Assembly (NCBI GenBank): GCA_964411425.1
Contig: CAYPKW010000030.1
Span: 1-29,575 of the forward strand
Direction of reading: 5' to 3'
DNA length: 29,575 nucleotides
Origin: CAYPKW01 sp964411425
GTDB taxonomy: Bacteria > Pseudomonadota > Alphaproteobacteria > Dongiales > Dongiaceae
The stretch's first letter is position 1. Each line of letters begins with the position of its first letter. The position numbers and the translations under genes are program-made. Below the pieces are notes generated by a model that saw nothing but the letters and a program-made list of their open reading frames with translations, had not been told where the DNA came from and searched no databases. Positions 22,791 through 29,575 of this stretch are shown piece after piece.

Positions 22791-25683
22791 CGGCGCGCCT
22801 CGAGGATCGCCTTGCGCAGCCGGTCGGGGGTGGCCGGCAGCCGGCGGACGCGCACGCCGGTGGCGTGGTGGATGGCGCCGAGGATCGCCGGCGCGGTCGG
22901 GATCAGCGCCGGCTCGCCGATGCCCTTGGCGCCATAGGGGCCGAGCGGGTCCGGGTCCTCGACGATGATCGTCTCGATCTCCGGCACGTCGCCGAAGGTG
23001 GGGATCAGGTAGTCGTGCAGGTTCTCGCTCTTGCCGGGCACGTACTCCTCCATGAGCGCCATGCCGAGCCCTTGCGCGATGCCGCCGTGGATCTGGCCCT
23101 CGACCTGGGTCGGATTGATGGCCCGCCCGACGTCATGGGCGGCCACGATCTTGCGGACCTTGACCGTGCCCAACTCCGTATCGACCTCGACCTCGGCCAT
23201 CTGCGCCGCGAAGCCGTAGGTCGCATATGGTATCCCTTGGCCGTCGGCGTCGAGCGGCGTGGTCGGCGGGTCGAAACGGCCGGTGCCNNNNNNNNNNNNN
23301 NNNNNNNNNNNNNNNNNNNNNNNNNNNNNNNNNNNNNNNNNNNNNNNNNNNNNNNNNNNNNNNNNNNNNNNNNNNNNNNNNNNNNNNTCCCTTGGCCGTC
23401 GGCGTCGAGCGGCGTGGTCGGCGGGTCGAAACGGCCGGTGCCCGCTAGGACATCCCCATCGGGCCCGGCCGGCAGGCGTGCGAGATCGACGACGCGCTCG
23501 GCCGCGCCGTCGCGAATGACGATTAGCGCTCCCTCGATCGCCAGGCGCGCGTCCGGGCCGGCGTTGGCGAGGCGCAGGAGTTGCCGGCGCAGGTCCTCGC
23601 CCGCGAGCCGCGCCGCGTTGCCCGAGACGAAGGCCTGGCGCGAGGCCGAGGTCTTGCCCGCGTCGAGCGTGCGGTCGGTGTCGCCCATCACCAGCGTGAA
23701 CCGGTCCACCGGCACGCCCAGCGCGTCGGCGCAGATCTGGACCATGATCGTGTTCGAGCCTTGGCCGATATCGACCGCGCCGTTGTAGAGGGTGAGGCGG
23801 CCGTCCGCCGACAGCCCGACGCGCATCGCCGAGGGGTTCGACATCGAGGTATTGCCGATGCCGTACCACATGCAGCCGATGCCGGCGCCGCGCCGCATGA
23901 CGCCGGCGGAGCGGTTATGGGTTTCGGCCGCGTGGCGCGCCGCCCGCCACTTCGGGCGTAGGGCGCTAAGACACTCGGCGAGGCCGGCGCTGGCGTTGAG
24001 CCGCTGGCCGGTCGCCGTCTCGTCGCCGGCGCGGATGGCGTTCAGCAGCCGAAACTCCAGCGGGTCGAGGCCGAGCGCGATCGCAAGCTCGTCCATCAGC
24101 GCCTCGTGCACGACCGCCGCCTGCGGCACGCCGAAGCCCCGGAACGCGCCCGACGGCGGGCCGTTGGTGTAGATGGCGCGTGTCTCGGCCAACACGGCCG
24201 GCACCCGGTAGGGCCCGCTGGCATGAACGGGGACGCGGTTGGCGACCGTCGGCCCCCAGGACGCATAGGCGCCGGTGTTGAAGTCGCCGTGGAACTCGAC
24301 CGCGGTCAACCGGCCGTCGCTGCCGGCGGCGAAGCGGGCCGTCATGCGCGCCGGGTGGCGCTTGGTGGTGGAGCGCATCGATTCCGGCCGCGTGTAGGCG
24401 CAGCGCACCGGGCGGCCGAGCAGCCACGCCGCGACGGCGACGAGCGGCTGCACCGAGATGTCCAGCTTGCCGCCGAAGCCGCCGCCGCAGGCGGTCGGCA
24501 GCACGCGCACCTGCTCCGGCCGCAAGCCCAGGATCGGCGCCACCTCGTCGCGGTCCATGTAGGGCGTCTGGGTACAGGCCGCGATCACGATGCGCTCGCC
24601 GATCCGCTCGGCGTAGCCCGCCTCCGGCTCGATGTAGGCGTGCTCGAGGAAGGCGGTCTCGAAGCTGCCTTCGGCCACCGCCGCGGCGCTCGCCATGCCG
24701 GCCGCCACGTCGCCCCGTCGCAGCCGGCCGCGGACCAGCACGTTGTCCGGATACTCCGGATGCAGGGCGCGGGCGCCCGGCGCCAACGCCGCGTCCATGT
24801 CGTCGAGCGCCGGCGTCGGCCGCCACTCGATCGGCACGTCCTCGTCCGCGATGGCCGCGATGGCGTCGGCGTCGCCGACGAGCGCCGCCACCGCCTCGCC
24901 GCGAAAGCGCACGAAGCCTTCCGCCAGCACCGGCTGGTCCTTGATGTCGGGGTAGATTCCGAATCGGTTGCGGCCCGGCACGTCGCGGTGGGTGAAGACG
25001 CGCACGAGGCCGGGGAACCTGGCCTTGAGGCCGGCGAGCGGACCGATCGCGAATTCGGCGCTCATGTGGGGCGAGCGCACGACGCGGAGCCACAGGGCGT
25101 CGGCGGGCGCGGCGTCGGCGCCGAAGCACTCGGAGCCGTCGAGCTTGGGCAGCCCATCGACTTTCGGCAGCCGGGCGCCGACCGCGCGACCCGCCGCCGG
25201 CGCCGGCGCATCGGGCTCGGGCCGCGAATCGAGCACCGCCTCGACGATCTTGCGGTAGCCGGTGCAGCGGCACAGCACGCCGCCCAGCGCGTCCATCACC
25301 GCCGCCTCGTCCGGCGCCGGGTTGCGCCGCAGCAGATCGGCGGCCGCCATCAACATGCCCGGCGTGCAGATGCCGCACTGCGCCGCGCCGTGGCGATGAA
25401 AGGCCCGTTGCAGGGCCGACGGCTCGCCGTTCCGGGCGAGGCCCTCGACCGTGGTTACGCTGCGCCCGCGCACCTGCCCCAGCGCCACCATGCAGGCGCA
25501 CACCTGCGCGCCGTCCAGCAACACCGTGCACGCGCCGCAGTCGCCGGCGTTGCAGCCGACCTTGGTTCCCGTCAGTCCCAAGTCCTCGCGCAGGACATCG
25601 GCGAGCCGGCGGACCGCCGGCGCCTCCACGGCCACCGGACGCCCGTTCACGACGAATGGGATCGCCTCGACGCGCGGCTTCAT
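22787..25683 (-). CDS. Molybdenum hydroxylase with fused 2Fe-2S and molybdopterin domains, probable nicotinate dehydrogenase; gap inside
   Basis: Xanthine dehydrogenase family. Residues 1-160 form the two-cluster 2Fe-2S domain (C44, C49, C52, C64; then C103, C106, C138, C140). A short linker leads to the molybdopterin part: aldehyde-oxidase ab domain from ~180, GGGFGGK (400-406), GAFRGFG (512-518), QGSNT (641-645) and catalytic Glu872 in GEPALIP. After collapse of the 155-base gap artefact the protein is 913 residues. It would hydroxylate nicotinate at C6, with electrons passing to the separate FAD subunit; the substrate is inferred from neighbours. The ATG at 25683 overlaps the FAD subunit stop by four bases. 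A longer in-frame extension upstream is a shadow of the FAD gene. Confidence 0.88.
23233..23442. other. Second scaffold gap flanked by identical 55-base ends (assembly artefact)
   Basis: Bases 23233-23287 and 23388-23442 are identical over 55 bases, separated by exactly 100 N. Deleting 155 bases joins the molybdopterin domain in frame. Same 55-base pattern as the gap at 4139-4238. Confidence 0.93.
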
Positions 25684-26531
25684 CGCCCGGCCTCGAACCG
25701 GCCGCCCACTTGGCCGAGCGCGCGGCGCAGCAGGGTGAGCGCCGCATCGTGCCGGTAGGCGGCCGTGCCCCGCACGTCGTCGATGGGCGATAGTTCTGTA
25801 AGGTGCGCGGCATCGACCGCTTGCCCCAGCCTGCCGTCGAGCCGGCGCCCAATCAGGGCGTTCTCCAGGCCCGGCAGGCGTCGCGCCACCGGCGAGCAGG
25901 CGCCCACCGCGACGCGCGCCGCGGCCACCCTGCCGTCGGCGCCCTGCTCCACCACCGCGGCGACCATGACGATGGAGATGACGAGATACTTGCGGGCGCC
26001 GAGCTTCAGGAAGGCGCTCCGCGCCGGGCGCGGCGGCTTGGGCACGATCAACGCCGTCGCCAGTTCGTCCGCCCGCAGCAAAGTCCGGCGATTGCCCAGG
26101 ATGAAGCGGTCGAGCGGCAGCACCCGGCGCCCGGCGAGGGACGAAAGCTCGATCGCGGCGTCGAGCGCCATAAGATTCGGCACTCCGTCCGCCGCCGGCG
26201 AGGCGTTGCACACGTTGCCGCAGACGGTGCCGGTATTCTGGGTCTGCACGCCGCCCACCGCGCGCGCGGCCGCCTTCAGGCCGTCGAACCAGGCCGGCAG
26301 ATCGGCGCGGAGCAGGTCGGTCCAGGTGGCGAGCGCGCCGATGCGGTAACGGTGTCCTTCATCGACGATGCCGGCGAGCGCGCCGAGGGCGGTTATGTCC
26401 AGCACGTCTTCCCGCGCCGGCCGCTCGACCCGCGCCGGGTAGAAATCGGTGCCCCCGGCAAGCACGGTCGGGCCGCCCGAGAGCGCCCGCAACGCTTCGT
26501 CCAATTCGGTGGGACGCAGATAGGCTCCCAT
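25680..26531 (-). CDS. FAD-binding subunit of the molybdenum hydroxylase
   Basis: 283 residues, CoxM/XdhB-type FAD-binding subunit (FAD_binding_5 followed by the CO-dehydrogenase flavoprotein C-terminal domain). FAD motifs are VLAGGTDFYPA (24-34) and TQNTGTVCGNVCNASPAAD (97-115), equivalent to the AGGTD and TIGGN-type loops. It would take electrons from the 2Fe-2S clusters of the fused subunit. First gene of the six-gene operon. The start at 26531 (MGAYLRPTEL) fits the family N-terminus; a longer upstream frame does not. Ends with an ATGA overlap with the hydroxylase gene. Confidence 0.93.
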   Translation of the reverse strand: MGAYLRPTELDEALRALSGGPTVLAGGTDFYPARVERPAREDVLDITALGALAGIVDEGHRYRIGALATWTDLLRADLPAWFDGLKAAARAVGGVQTQNTGTVCGNVCNASPAADGVPNLMALDAAIELSSLAGRRVLPLDRFILGNRRTLLRADELATALIVPKPPRPARSAFLKLGARKYLVISIVMVAAVVEQGADGRVAAARVAVGACSPVARRLPGLENALIGRRLDGRLGQAVDAAHLTELSPIDDVRGTAAYRHDAALTLLRRALGQVGGRFEAGR

Positions 26532-26555
26532 GGATGCCCGTCCGTTTCGGCCGGC

Positions 26556-26600
26556 ATTACGGTCCCGGCCGCCTCCCCCTGTCAAGCCGCGGGCGCCCGC
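26556..26600 (-). promoter_or_regulatory. Promoter of the six-gene pyridine operon, with adjacent palindrome
   Basis: On the minus strand a perfect TTGACA (26580-26585), 18-base spacer, CGTAAT (26556-26561). The predicted leader before the ATG at 26531 is short (about 20 bases). Directly upstream of the -35 is the perfect 12-base palindrome GCGGGCGCCCGC (26589-26600), a possible regulator site, though such palindromes arise easily in GC-rich DNA. The same region must drive the divergent OsmC-like gene. Confidence 0.45.
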
Positions 26601-26656
26601 TGGCGGCGGCGGCGCGCCGAGGCTAGAGTCGAACGCGAGCAGAAGGGAGCAACCGC

Positions 26657-27097
26657 ATGAAAGCGCGTATCAAGTGGGTCGAGGGCCGCCTGTTCATGGC
26701 CGAGTCGGGCAGCGGGCACGCGGTGCTCATGGGGACGGCAGGGGCGGAGGGCCGCAGCCTCGCCCCCAGCCCGATGGAGCTGGTGCTGATCGGCACGGGC
26801 GGCTGCTCCGCCTTCGACGTGGTGCACATCCTCGAGAAGGGGCGGGAGCCGATCGAGGGCTGCGCCGTCGAGCTCGAGGCCGAGCGCGCCCCGACCGACC
26901 CCAAGGTGTTCACCCGCGTCCACATGCATTTCGTCGTCGCCGGCAAGGGGTTGAGTCCCGCCAAGGTCGAGCGCGCGATCCGGCTCTCGGCCGAGAAGTA
27001 CTGCTCGGCCTCGGCCATGATCGGCAAGACGGCGAAGATCACGCACGATTTCGAGGTAGTGGACGGCACGGCCGTAGCCGGCGAGGCCGCGCCTTAG
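26657..27097 (+). CDS. OsmC-family peroxiredoxin-like protein
   Basis: 146 residues, OsmC/Ohr superfamily (PF02566). The two redox cysteines are C50 (LIGTGGCSAFDV) and C116 (SAEKYCSASAM), in the family's usual contexts, with the SPMELVLIG helix before the first. Members reduce organic hydroperoxides; some in catabolic operons have unknown roles. GGGAG precedes the ATG at 26657. It diverges from the hydroxylase operon with 125 bases between starts. It may protect against peroxides formed by the flavin/molybdenum hydroxylase, which is inference. Whether it responds to peroxide cannot be read from the sequence. Confidence 0.9.
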   Translation: MKARIKWVEGRLFMAESGSGHAVLMGTAGAEGRSLAPSPMELVLIGTGGCSAFDVVHILEKGREPIEGCAVELEAERAPTDPKVFTRVHMHFVVAGKGLSPAKVERAIRLSAEKYCSASAMIGKTAKITHDFEVVDGTAVAGEAAP

Positions 27098-27452
27098 AGC
27101 CTGAGCGCCCGCTGGGCGGCCTCCAGCGAGCCAAGGCAAAAAAGGCTAAAAATATGGACGATGAACCCCATGCAAAGCGGGATTTCTCGCTGGGCGAAGC
27201 GGGCGCGGCCTCGCCAAGCGAGGCGACGGGCGACGCCGGCCCGCGTTCCCGAAGTCCCGCCGCCTAGGGGCCGCTGATCCGAGGGGGCGCCGCCACGTCC
27301 GGCGGCGGCTCGTCCAGCGGGCAAGGGCAAGAAATGAGCGACCTACCCCATGCCCAGCGGGCGAGCGACACGGCCGATGTCGCATATAGGACATTATTCG
27401 CCAAGCGGGTCCGCCGCACGGCGTTGGGTCAACGATTCACAATATCAAACAG
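27098..27452. other. Noncoding stretch with imperfect direct repeats and hairpins
   Basis: No convincing gene. Two similar segments about 180 bases apart (near 27120-27190 and 27312-27365) each have CCAGCG, an A-rich stretch and an ATG, followed by a CCCCATGC..AGCGG block; both open short frames starting M-(D/S)-D-(E/L)-P-H-A-(K/Q)-R (the first is 37 codons, 27154-27267). Copies of GCnnAGCGGG recur near 27172, 27352 and 27400. A hairpin GCCGCC-ACGTCC-GGCGGC lies at 27289-27306. It could be a decayed duplicated small gene or an interspersed repeat. Confidence 0.45.
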
Positions 27453-27472
27453 CGGGCGGCCGAAGCCGCCCG
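27453..27472 (-). terminator. Intrinsic terminator after the beta-helix membrane protein gene
   Basis: On the minus strand CGGGCGGC-TTCG-GCCGCCCG: a perfect 8-bp GC stem with a UUCG tetraloop, followed by CTGTTTGATATTG. It lies 59 bases past the stop at 27532 and is the clearest terminator in the window. Confidence 0.75.
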
Positions 27473-27531
27473 AGCGATATAGGCTCTATGTCCTACTGCG
27501 TCAAGGACGCCGCAGCGCCCAGGCTGGCAGT

Positions 27532-28977
27532 TCAGTCCTTCTTGATGACGCCGCTCAAGCCCAGCACGGCGAGTGTGGTGAGCACCCAGCCGGCGCCGAT
27601 ATGGAGCCACAGGTAAATCCACACGCCCCAGCCCCACCCTTCGGTGCGTGGTAACCAGTGCGACTCCTGATGCAGGTCCACGATGGGCAGGAATACGTCG
27701 AGCGAGTATGCCAGCGGCTCGAATTTCGGGTACTCGGGCGGCAGTTCGGCCTGTTCGACATAGGCTTTGCTCATATACACCCGCTCCTTGGCCGGGACCA
27801 TCAGGCGCTGCCAATCCGCCGCACGAAATATATCGGCACCGAAACCGAATACCAATAGAGCCAACACCAGCGCACGCCACGGCTTGTAGCCGTGGCCGAC
27901 CGTCTCGCTAAGGACCCAATTCCACAGCCTGATCGGGTGCCACAGGGGACCGAGACGTCCGCTCTTGCGCAAGAACTCCTGCTTCTGGAACGCGATTTCC
28001 CGTGCATCGCGCTCATGGCCCATGGCGCGCAGCACTTTGACGAGCTGCTCGAACGGTTGAGGGCGAAAATCCTTCTTAAGGTGGTCCAGCGGCTGCCGCT
28101 TCAGCCATTCGAGCCGGCGCCGCGAGTCCACGGGAGCGTTGCCGCCGAACGTTTCATAGGTGAAACCGTCGAGGACGACGTTGCCTGCCTGCGGCCAGCT
28201 TCGTCCGTCGTCAATGAGCGGCCCGACCGCTGCATGTCCCAAATTGACTCGGCCTTTGGCAACGAAATTGTCGTCAAGAAATACAATGCCGGTGACCGTA
28301 GCCCCTTCGCAACTAAGCGCGGCGCCGCCTTCGTTCTCGAAAGTGCCTCTCCTGCATTCAAGAATTCCCACAATTTTGGCGCCGTGAAGCCGCACCGTGC
28401 CCTTGGCGTGAAAGCCGTCATTTAGGAACACGCCGCCGCCAACGGTAGCTCGATCGCAGCTCAACGCGTTCCCGCCTTGGTTCTCGAAGGTGCCCCTGCC
28501 GCATTCAAGATTGCCCGTTATCTTCGCGCCGAGTAGGCGCACCTCGCCCCTGGCGTGGAAGCCGTCTCTTAGCAAGAGCGACCCGTCTATCGTGGCACGA
28601 TCGCCGGTGATCCCAGGGACACGGCTTCCGCTAAGGTTGATTGTCCGCGTCTTGGCGTCCTGCATAATGATCGGGTTTGCCACATAGCAACCGGTGAGGC
28701 TGAGCGGGACCGAAACTGTTGCCGCCTCGAAGTCGAGATTGCCGGTGATCTTGGCTCTGTCGATTCGCACTCCCTTCGCATGGACCGGCCAGTCAGGGGG
28801 TTCCAATAAGGCGAGGGCGCGAATGAACTCGGCGCGGACGGTGCGGTCGGCGCCCCAAGCGGCGCCGTTGGCGGGGTCGGTGTCGGCCGGATGTTCCTCG
28901 TTGAAGTCGCGCACGTTGCCGGTCGCGGCGGCGGCGATGACTTTCTGTTCGGCGGTGGTGGGCACGAGCGCGCTCAT
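27532..28977 (-). CDS. Beta-helix-repeat membrane protein, 481 aa
   Basis: Residues ~65-270 are pentapeptide-like repeats of a right-handed beta-helix, with runs such as AKITGNLDFEAATVSVPLSL and a ~49-residue unit repeated (132-180 and 181-229, then partial 230-248) carrying GFHA(R/K)G, GAKI and GTFEN(Q/E)GG. A charged region (280-345) follows, then a likely helix at 368-384 (RALVLALLVFGFGADIF) and one or two more at 449-477 near the C-terminus. It resembles proteins labelled 'membrane-associated oxidoreductase' but I see no cofactor motif and would not give it that role. Start at 28977 (MSALVPTTAEQKVI) overlaps the kinase stop by four bases. A strong terminator follows. Confidence 0.78.
   Translation of the reverse strand: MSALVPTTAEQKVIAAAATGNVRDFNEEHPADTDPANGAAWGADRTVRAEFIRALALLEPPDWPVHAKGVRIDRAKITGNLDFEAATVSVPLSLTGCYVANPIIMQDAKTRTINLSGSRVPGITGDRATIDGSLLLRDGFHARGEVRLLGAKITGNLECGRGTFENQGGNALSCDRATVGGGVFLNDGFHAKGTVRLHGAKIVGILECRRGTFENEGGAALSCEGATVTGIVFLDDNFVAKGRVNLGHAAVGPLIDDGRSWPQAGNVVLDGFTYETFGGNAPVDSRRRLEWLKRQPLDHLKKDFRPQPFEQLVKVLRAMGHERDAREIAFQKQEFLRKSGRLGPLWHPIRLWNWVLSETVGHGYKPWRALVLALLVFGFGADIFRAADWQRLMVPAKERVYMSKAYVEQAELPPEYPKFEPLAYSLDVFLPIVDLHQESHWLPRTEGWGWGVWIYLWLHIGAGWVLTTLAVLGLSGVIKKD
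28234..28584 (-). repeat. Tandem 147-base coding repeats inside the beta-helix protein
   Basis: Two adjacent imperfect 147-base units (28438-28584 and 28291-28437) plus a partial third (down to about 28234) encode the 49-residue beta-helix repeat. DNA similarity is high enough to read by eye, suggesting fairly recent duplication. Confidence 0.7.
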
Positions 28978-29575
28978 GCGGTGAGCCTTTCCGCCGGCGC
29001 CAGGTCCTTGAGCCGCGCCTCGATGGCCGCCTTCGTCGGCAGGCTCGGCTGGGCGCCCACGACCGTGCAGGCAAGACCGCCGGCGACGCTGGCGCGGTGG
29101 AGGGCGGTGGGGAGATCGGCGCCGGCGTCCATGGCCGCGGCGAAGACGCCGACGAAGGCGTCCCCCGCGCCGGTGGTGTCCACCTGCATGATCGGCAGGA
29201 CGCCGACGCGCCAGGCCTCGCCCCGGCCGAATGCGACCGCGCCCTCGGCGCCCAATGTGACCACCACCGTGACTCCGGTATCGGAAATCGCCTTGCCGGC
29301 CGCCCGAGGATCGCCAGCCGCGAGGCCCATTCGGCGGGCGCAATCCGTCACTTCGATTTCGTTCGCCACCAGCCAGTCGAGTCGCCGAAGAACGTGGGCC
29401 GGAACCGGCCCGGCCGGGGCGGTGTTGAGGAGTATCCGGGTGCCGCGCGCCTTGGCGCGCTCGACCAGCCGCCAGTTCTCCTCGAGGCCCACCTCCATTT
29501 GCAGCAGCAGTACCTTGTCGGGTCCGAGTAGACGATCCGCGACCTGGCGTTCCGTCACCGCCCGGTTGGCGCCCG
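28974..29575 (-). CDS. PfkB-family sugar kinase (ribokinase-like), C-terminal part
   Basis: The gene enters from beyond the window end; about 200 residues are visible. It starts in the GANRAVTERQV strand, contains LLLQMEVGLEENW, ANEIEVTDCARRMGL and the catalytic anion-hole motif DTTGAGDAFVGVFAAAMD, whose Asp is the general base, and ends APAERLTA. The order and the GANxxVT block match ribokinase-type PfkB kinases; the sugar cannot be assigned from the visible part. The apparent GTG near 29558 is internal, not a start. Its TGA overlaps the start of the beta-helix protein gene, so the two are coupled. Confidence 0.9.
   Translation of the reverse strand, partial: GANRAVTERQVADRLLGPDKVLLLQMEVGLEENWRLVERAKARGTRILLNTAPAGPVPAHVLRRLDWLVANEIEVTDCARRMGLAAGDPRAAGKAISDTGVTVVVTLGAEGAVAFGRGEAWRVGVLPIMQVDTTGAGDAFVGVFAAAMDAGADLPTALHRASVAGGLACTVVGAQPSLPTKAAIEARLKDLAPAERLTA

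Noticed and set aside
24106..25758. 550-codon plus-strand open frame opposite the molybdenum hydroxylase
   Set aside because: Antisense shadow; the minus strand carries all Fe-S and molybdopterin motifs.
25684..26211. N-terminal extension of the hydroxylase frame to 26211
   Set aside because: The extension lies over the FAD subunit gene in another frame and has shadow composition; the Fe-S domain begins properly at the ATG at 25683.
27334..27654. 106-codon plus-strand frame entering the beta-helix gene
   Set aside because: Its second half runs antisense to the coding end of the membrane protein and across a strong terminator; no recognisable protein.
28234..28584. CRISPR-like or intergenic repeat
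   Set aside because: The repeats are in frame, 147 bases long, adjacent without spacers, and encode beta-helix units.

Overview
The window looks like chromosomal DNA from a high-GC alphaproteobacterium, probably of the Rhodospirillales type. The grounds are the gene order pcm - tolC - popZ (DUF2497) - valS, a PopZ-type polar organiser, and a GC-rich coding style with dense long antisense open frames. It is almost certainly a draft or metagenome-derived scaffold: two runs of exactly 100 N (4139-4238 and 23288-23387) are each flanked by identical 55-base sequences, and removing the N run plus one copy restores a single reading frame in both affected genes.

Layout. 1-6.7 kb (minus strand): start of ilvD, a secreted hypothetical protein, valS, popZ, a first TolC-family protein and a pcm-like methyltransferase. 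A tRNA-Cys(GCA) gene (6804-6877, plus) is fired divergently from pcm by back-to-back promoters. 6.9-12.5 kb (minus): a type I secretion system (TolC-like outer membrane protein, HlyD adaptor, LapB-like ABC exporter) plus an unknown 116-residue acidic protein, behind a good promoter. 12.6-14.5 kb: a ribbon-helix-helix/PAS protein, a small conserved protein and a phytanoyl-CoA dioxygenase-like enzyme.

14.6-27.1 kb holds the most interesting content: a probable nicotinate (pyridine) catabolic locus in two arms. The plus-strand arm has a nicotinamidase-like hydrolase, a VapB-like orphan antitoxin, an enamidase, a tiny lipoprotein, a DUF488 protein and an isoprenylcysteine-methyltransferase-like membrane protein. 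The minus-strand arm (25.5-19.2 kb region, from 26531 down to 19225) is a tightly coupled six-gene operon: FAD subunit, fused 2Fe-2S/molybdopterin hydroxylase, 6-hydroxynicotinate reductase, UPF0280 protein with ApbE-like motifs, and two PF06684 (DUF1185) paralogues. An OsmC-like gene diverges from its head. The predicted route is nicotinamide to nicotinate, hydroxylation to 6-hydroxynicotinate, reduction to 1,4,5,6-tetrahydro-6-oxonicotinate, and ring opening by enamidase to 2-formylglutarate. The UPF0280 protein is a candidate flavinyl transferase for the reductase, whose Eubacterium homologue carries covalently bound flavin. A ParDE-like toxin-antitoxin pair with a DUF1353 gene sits between the two arms and carries its own palindromic operator.

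27.1-29.6 kb: a repeat-containing noncoding stretch, a strong UUCG-loop terminator, a beta-helix-repeat membrane protein and the end of a PfkB-family sugar kinase that is translationally coupled to it. No insertion sequence, CRISPR array, rRNA or replication origin was seen.
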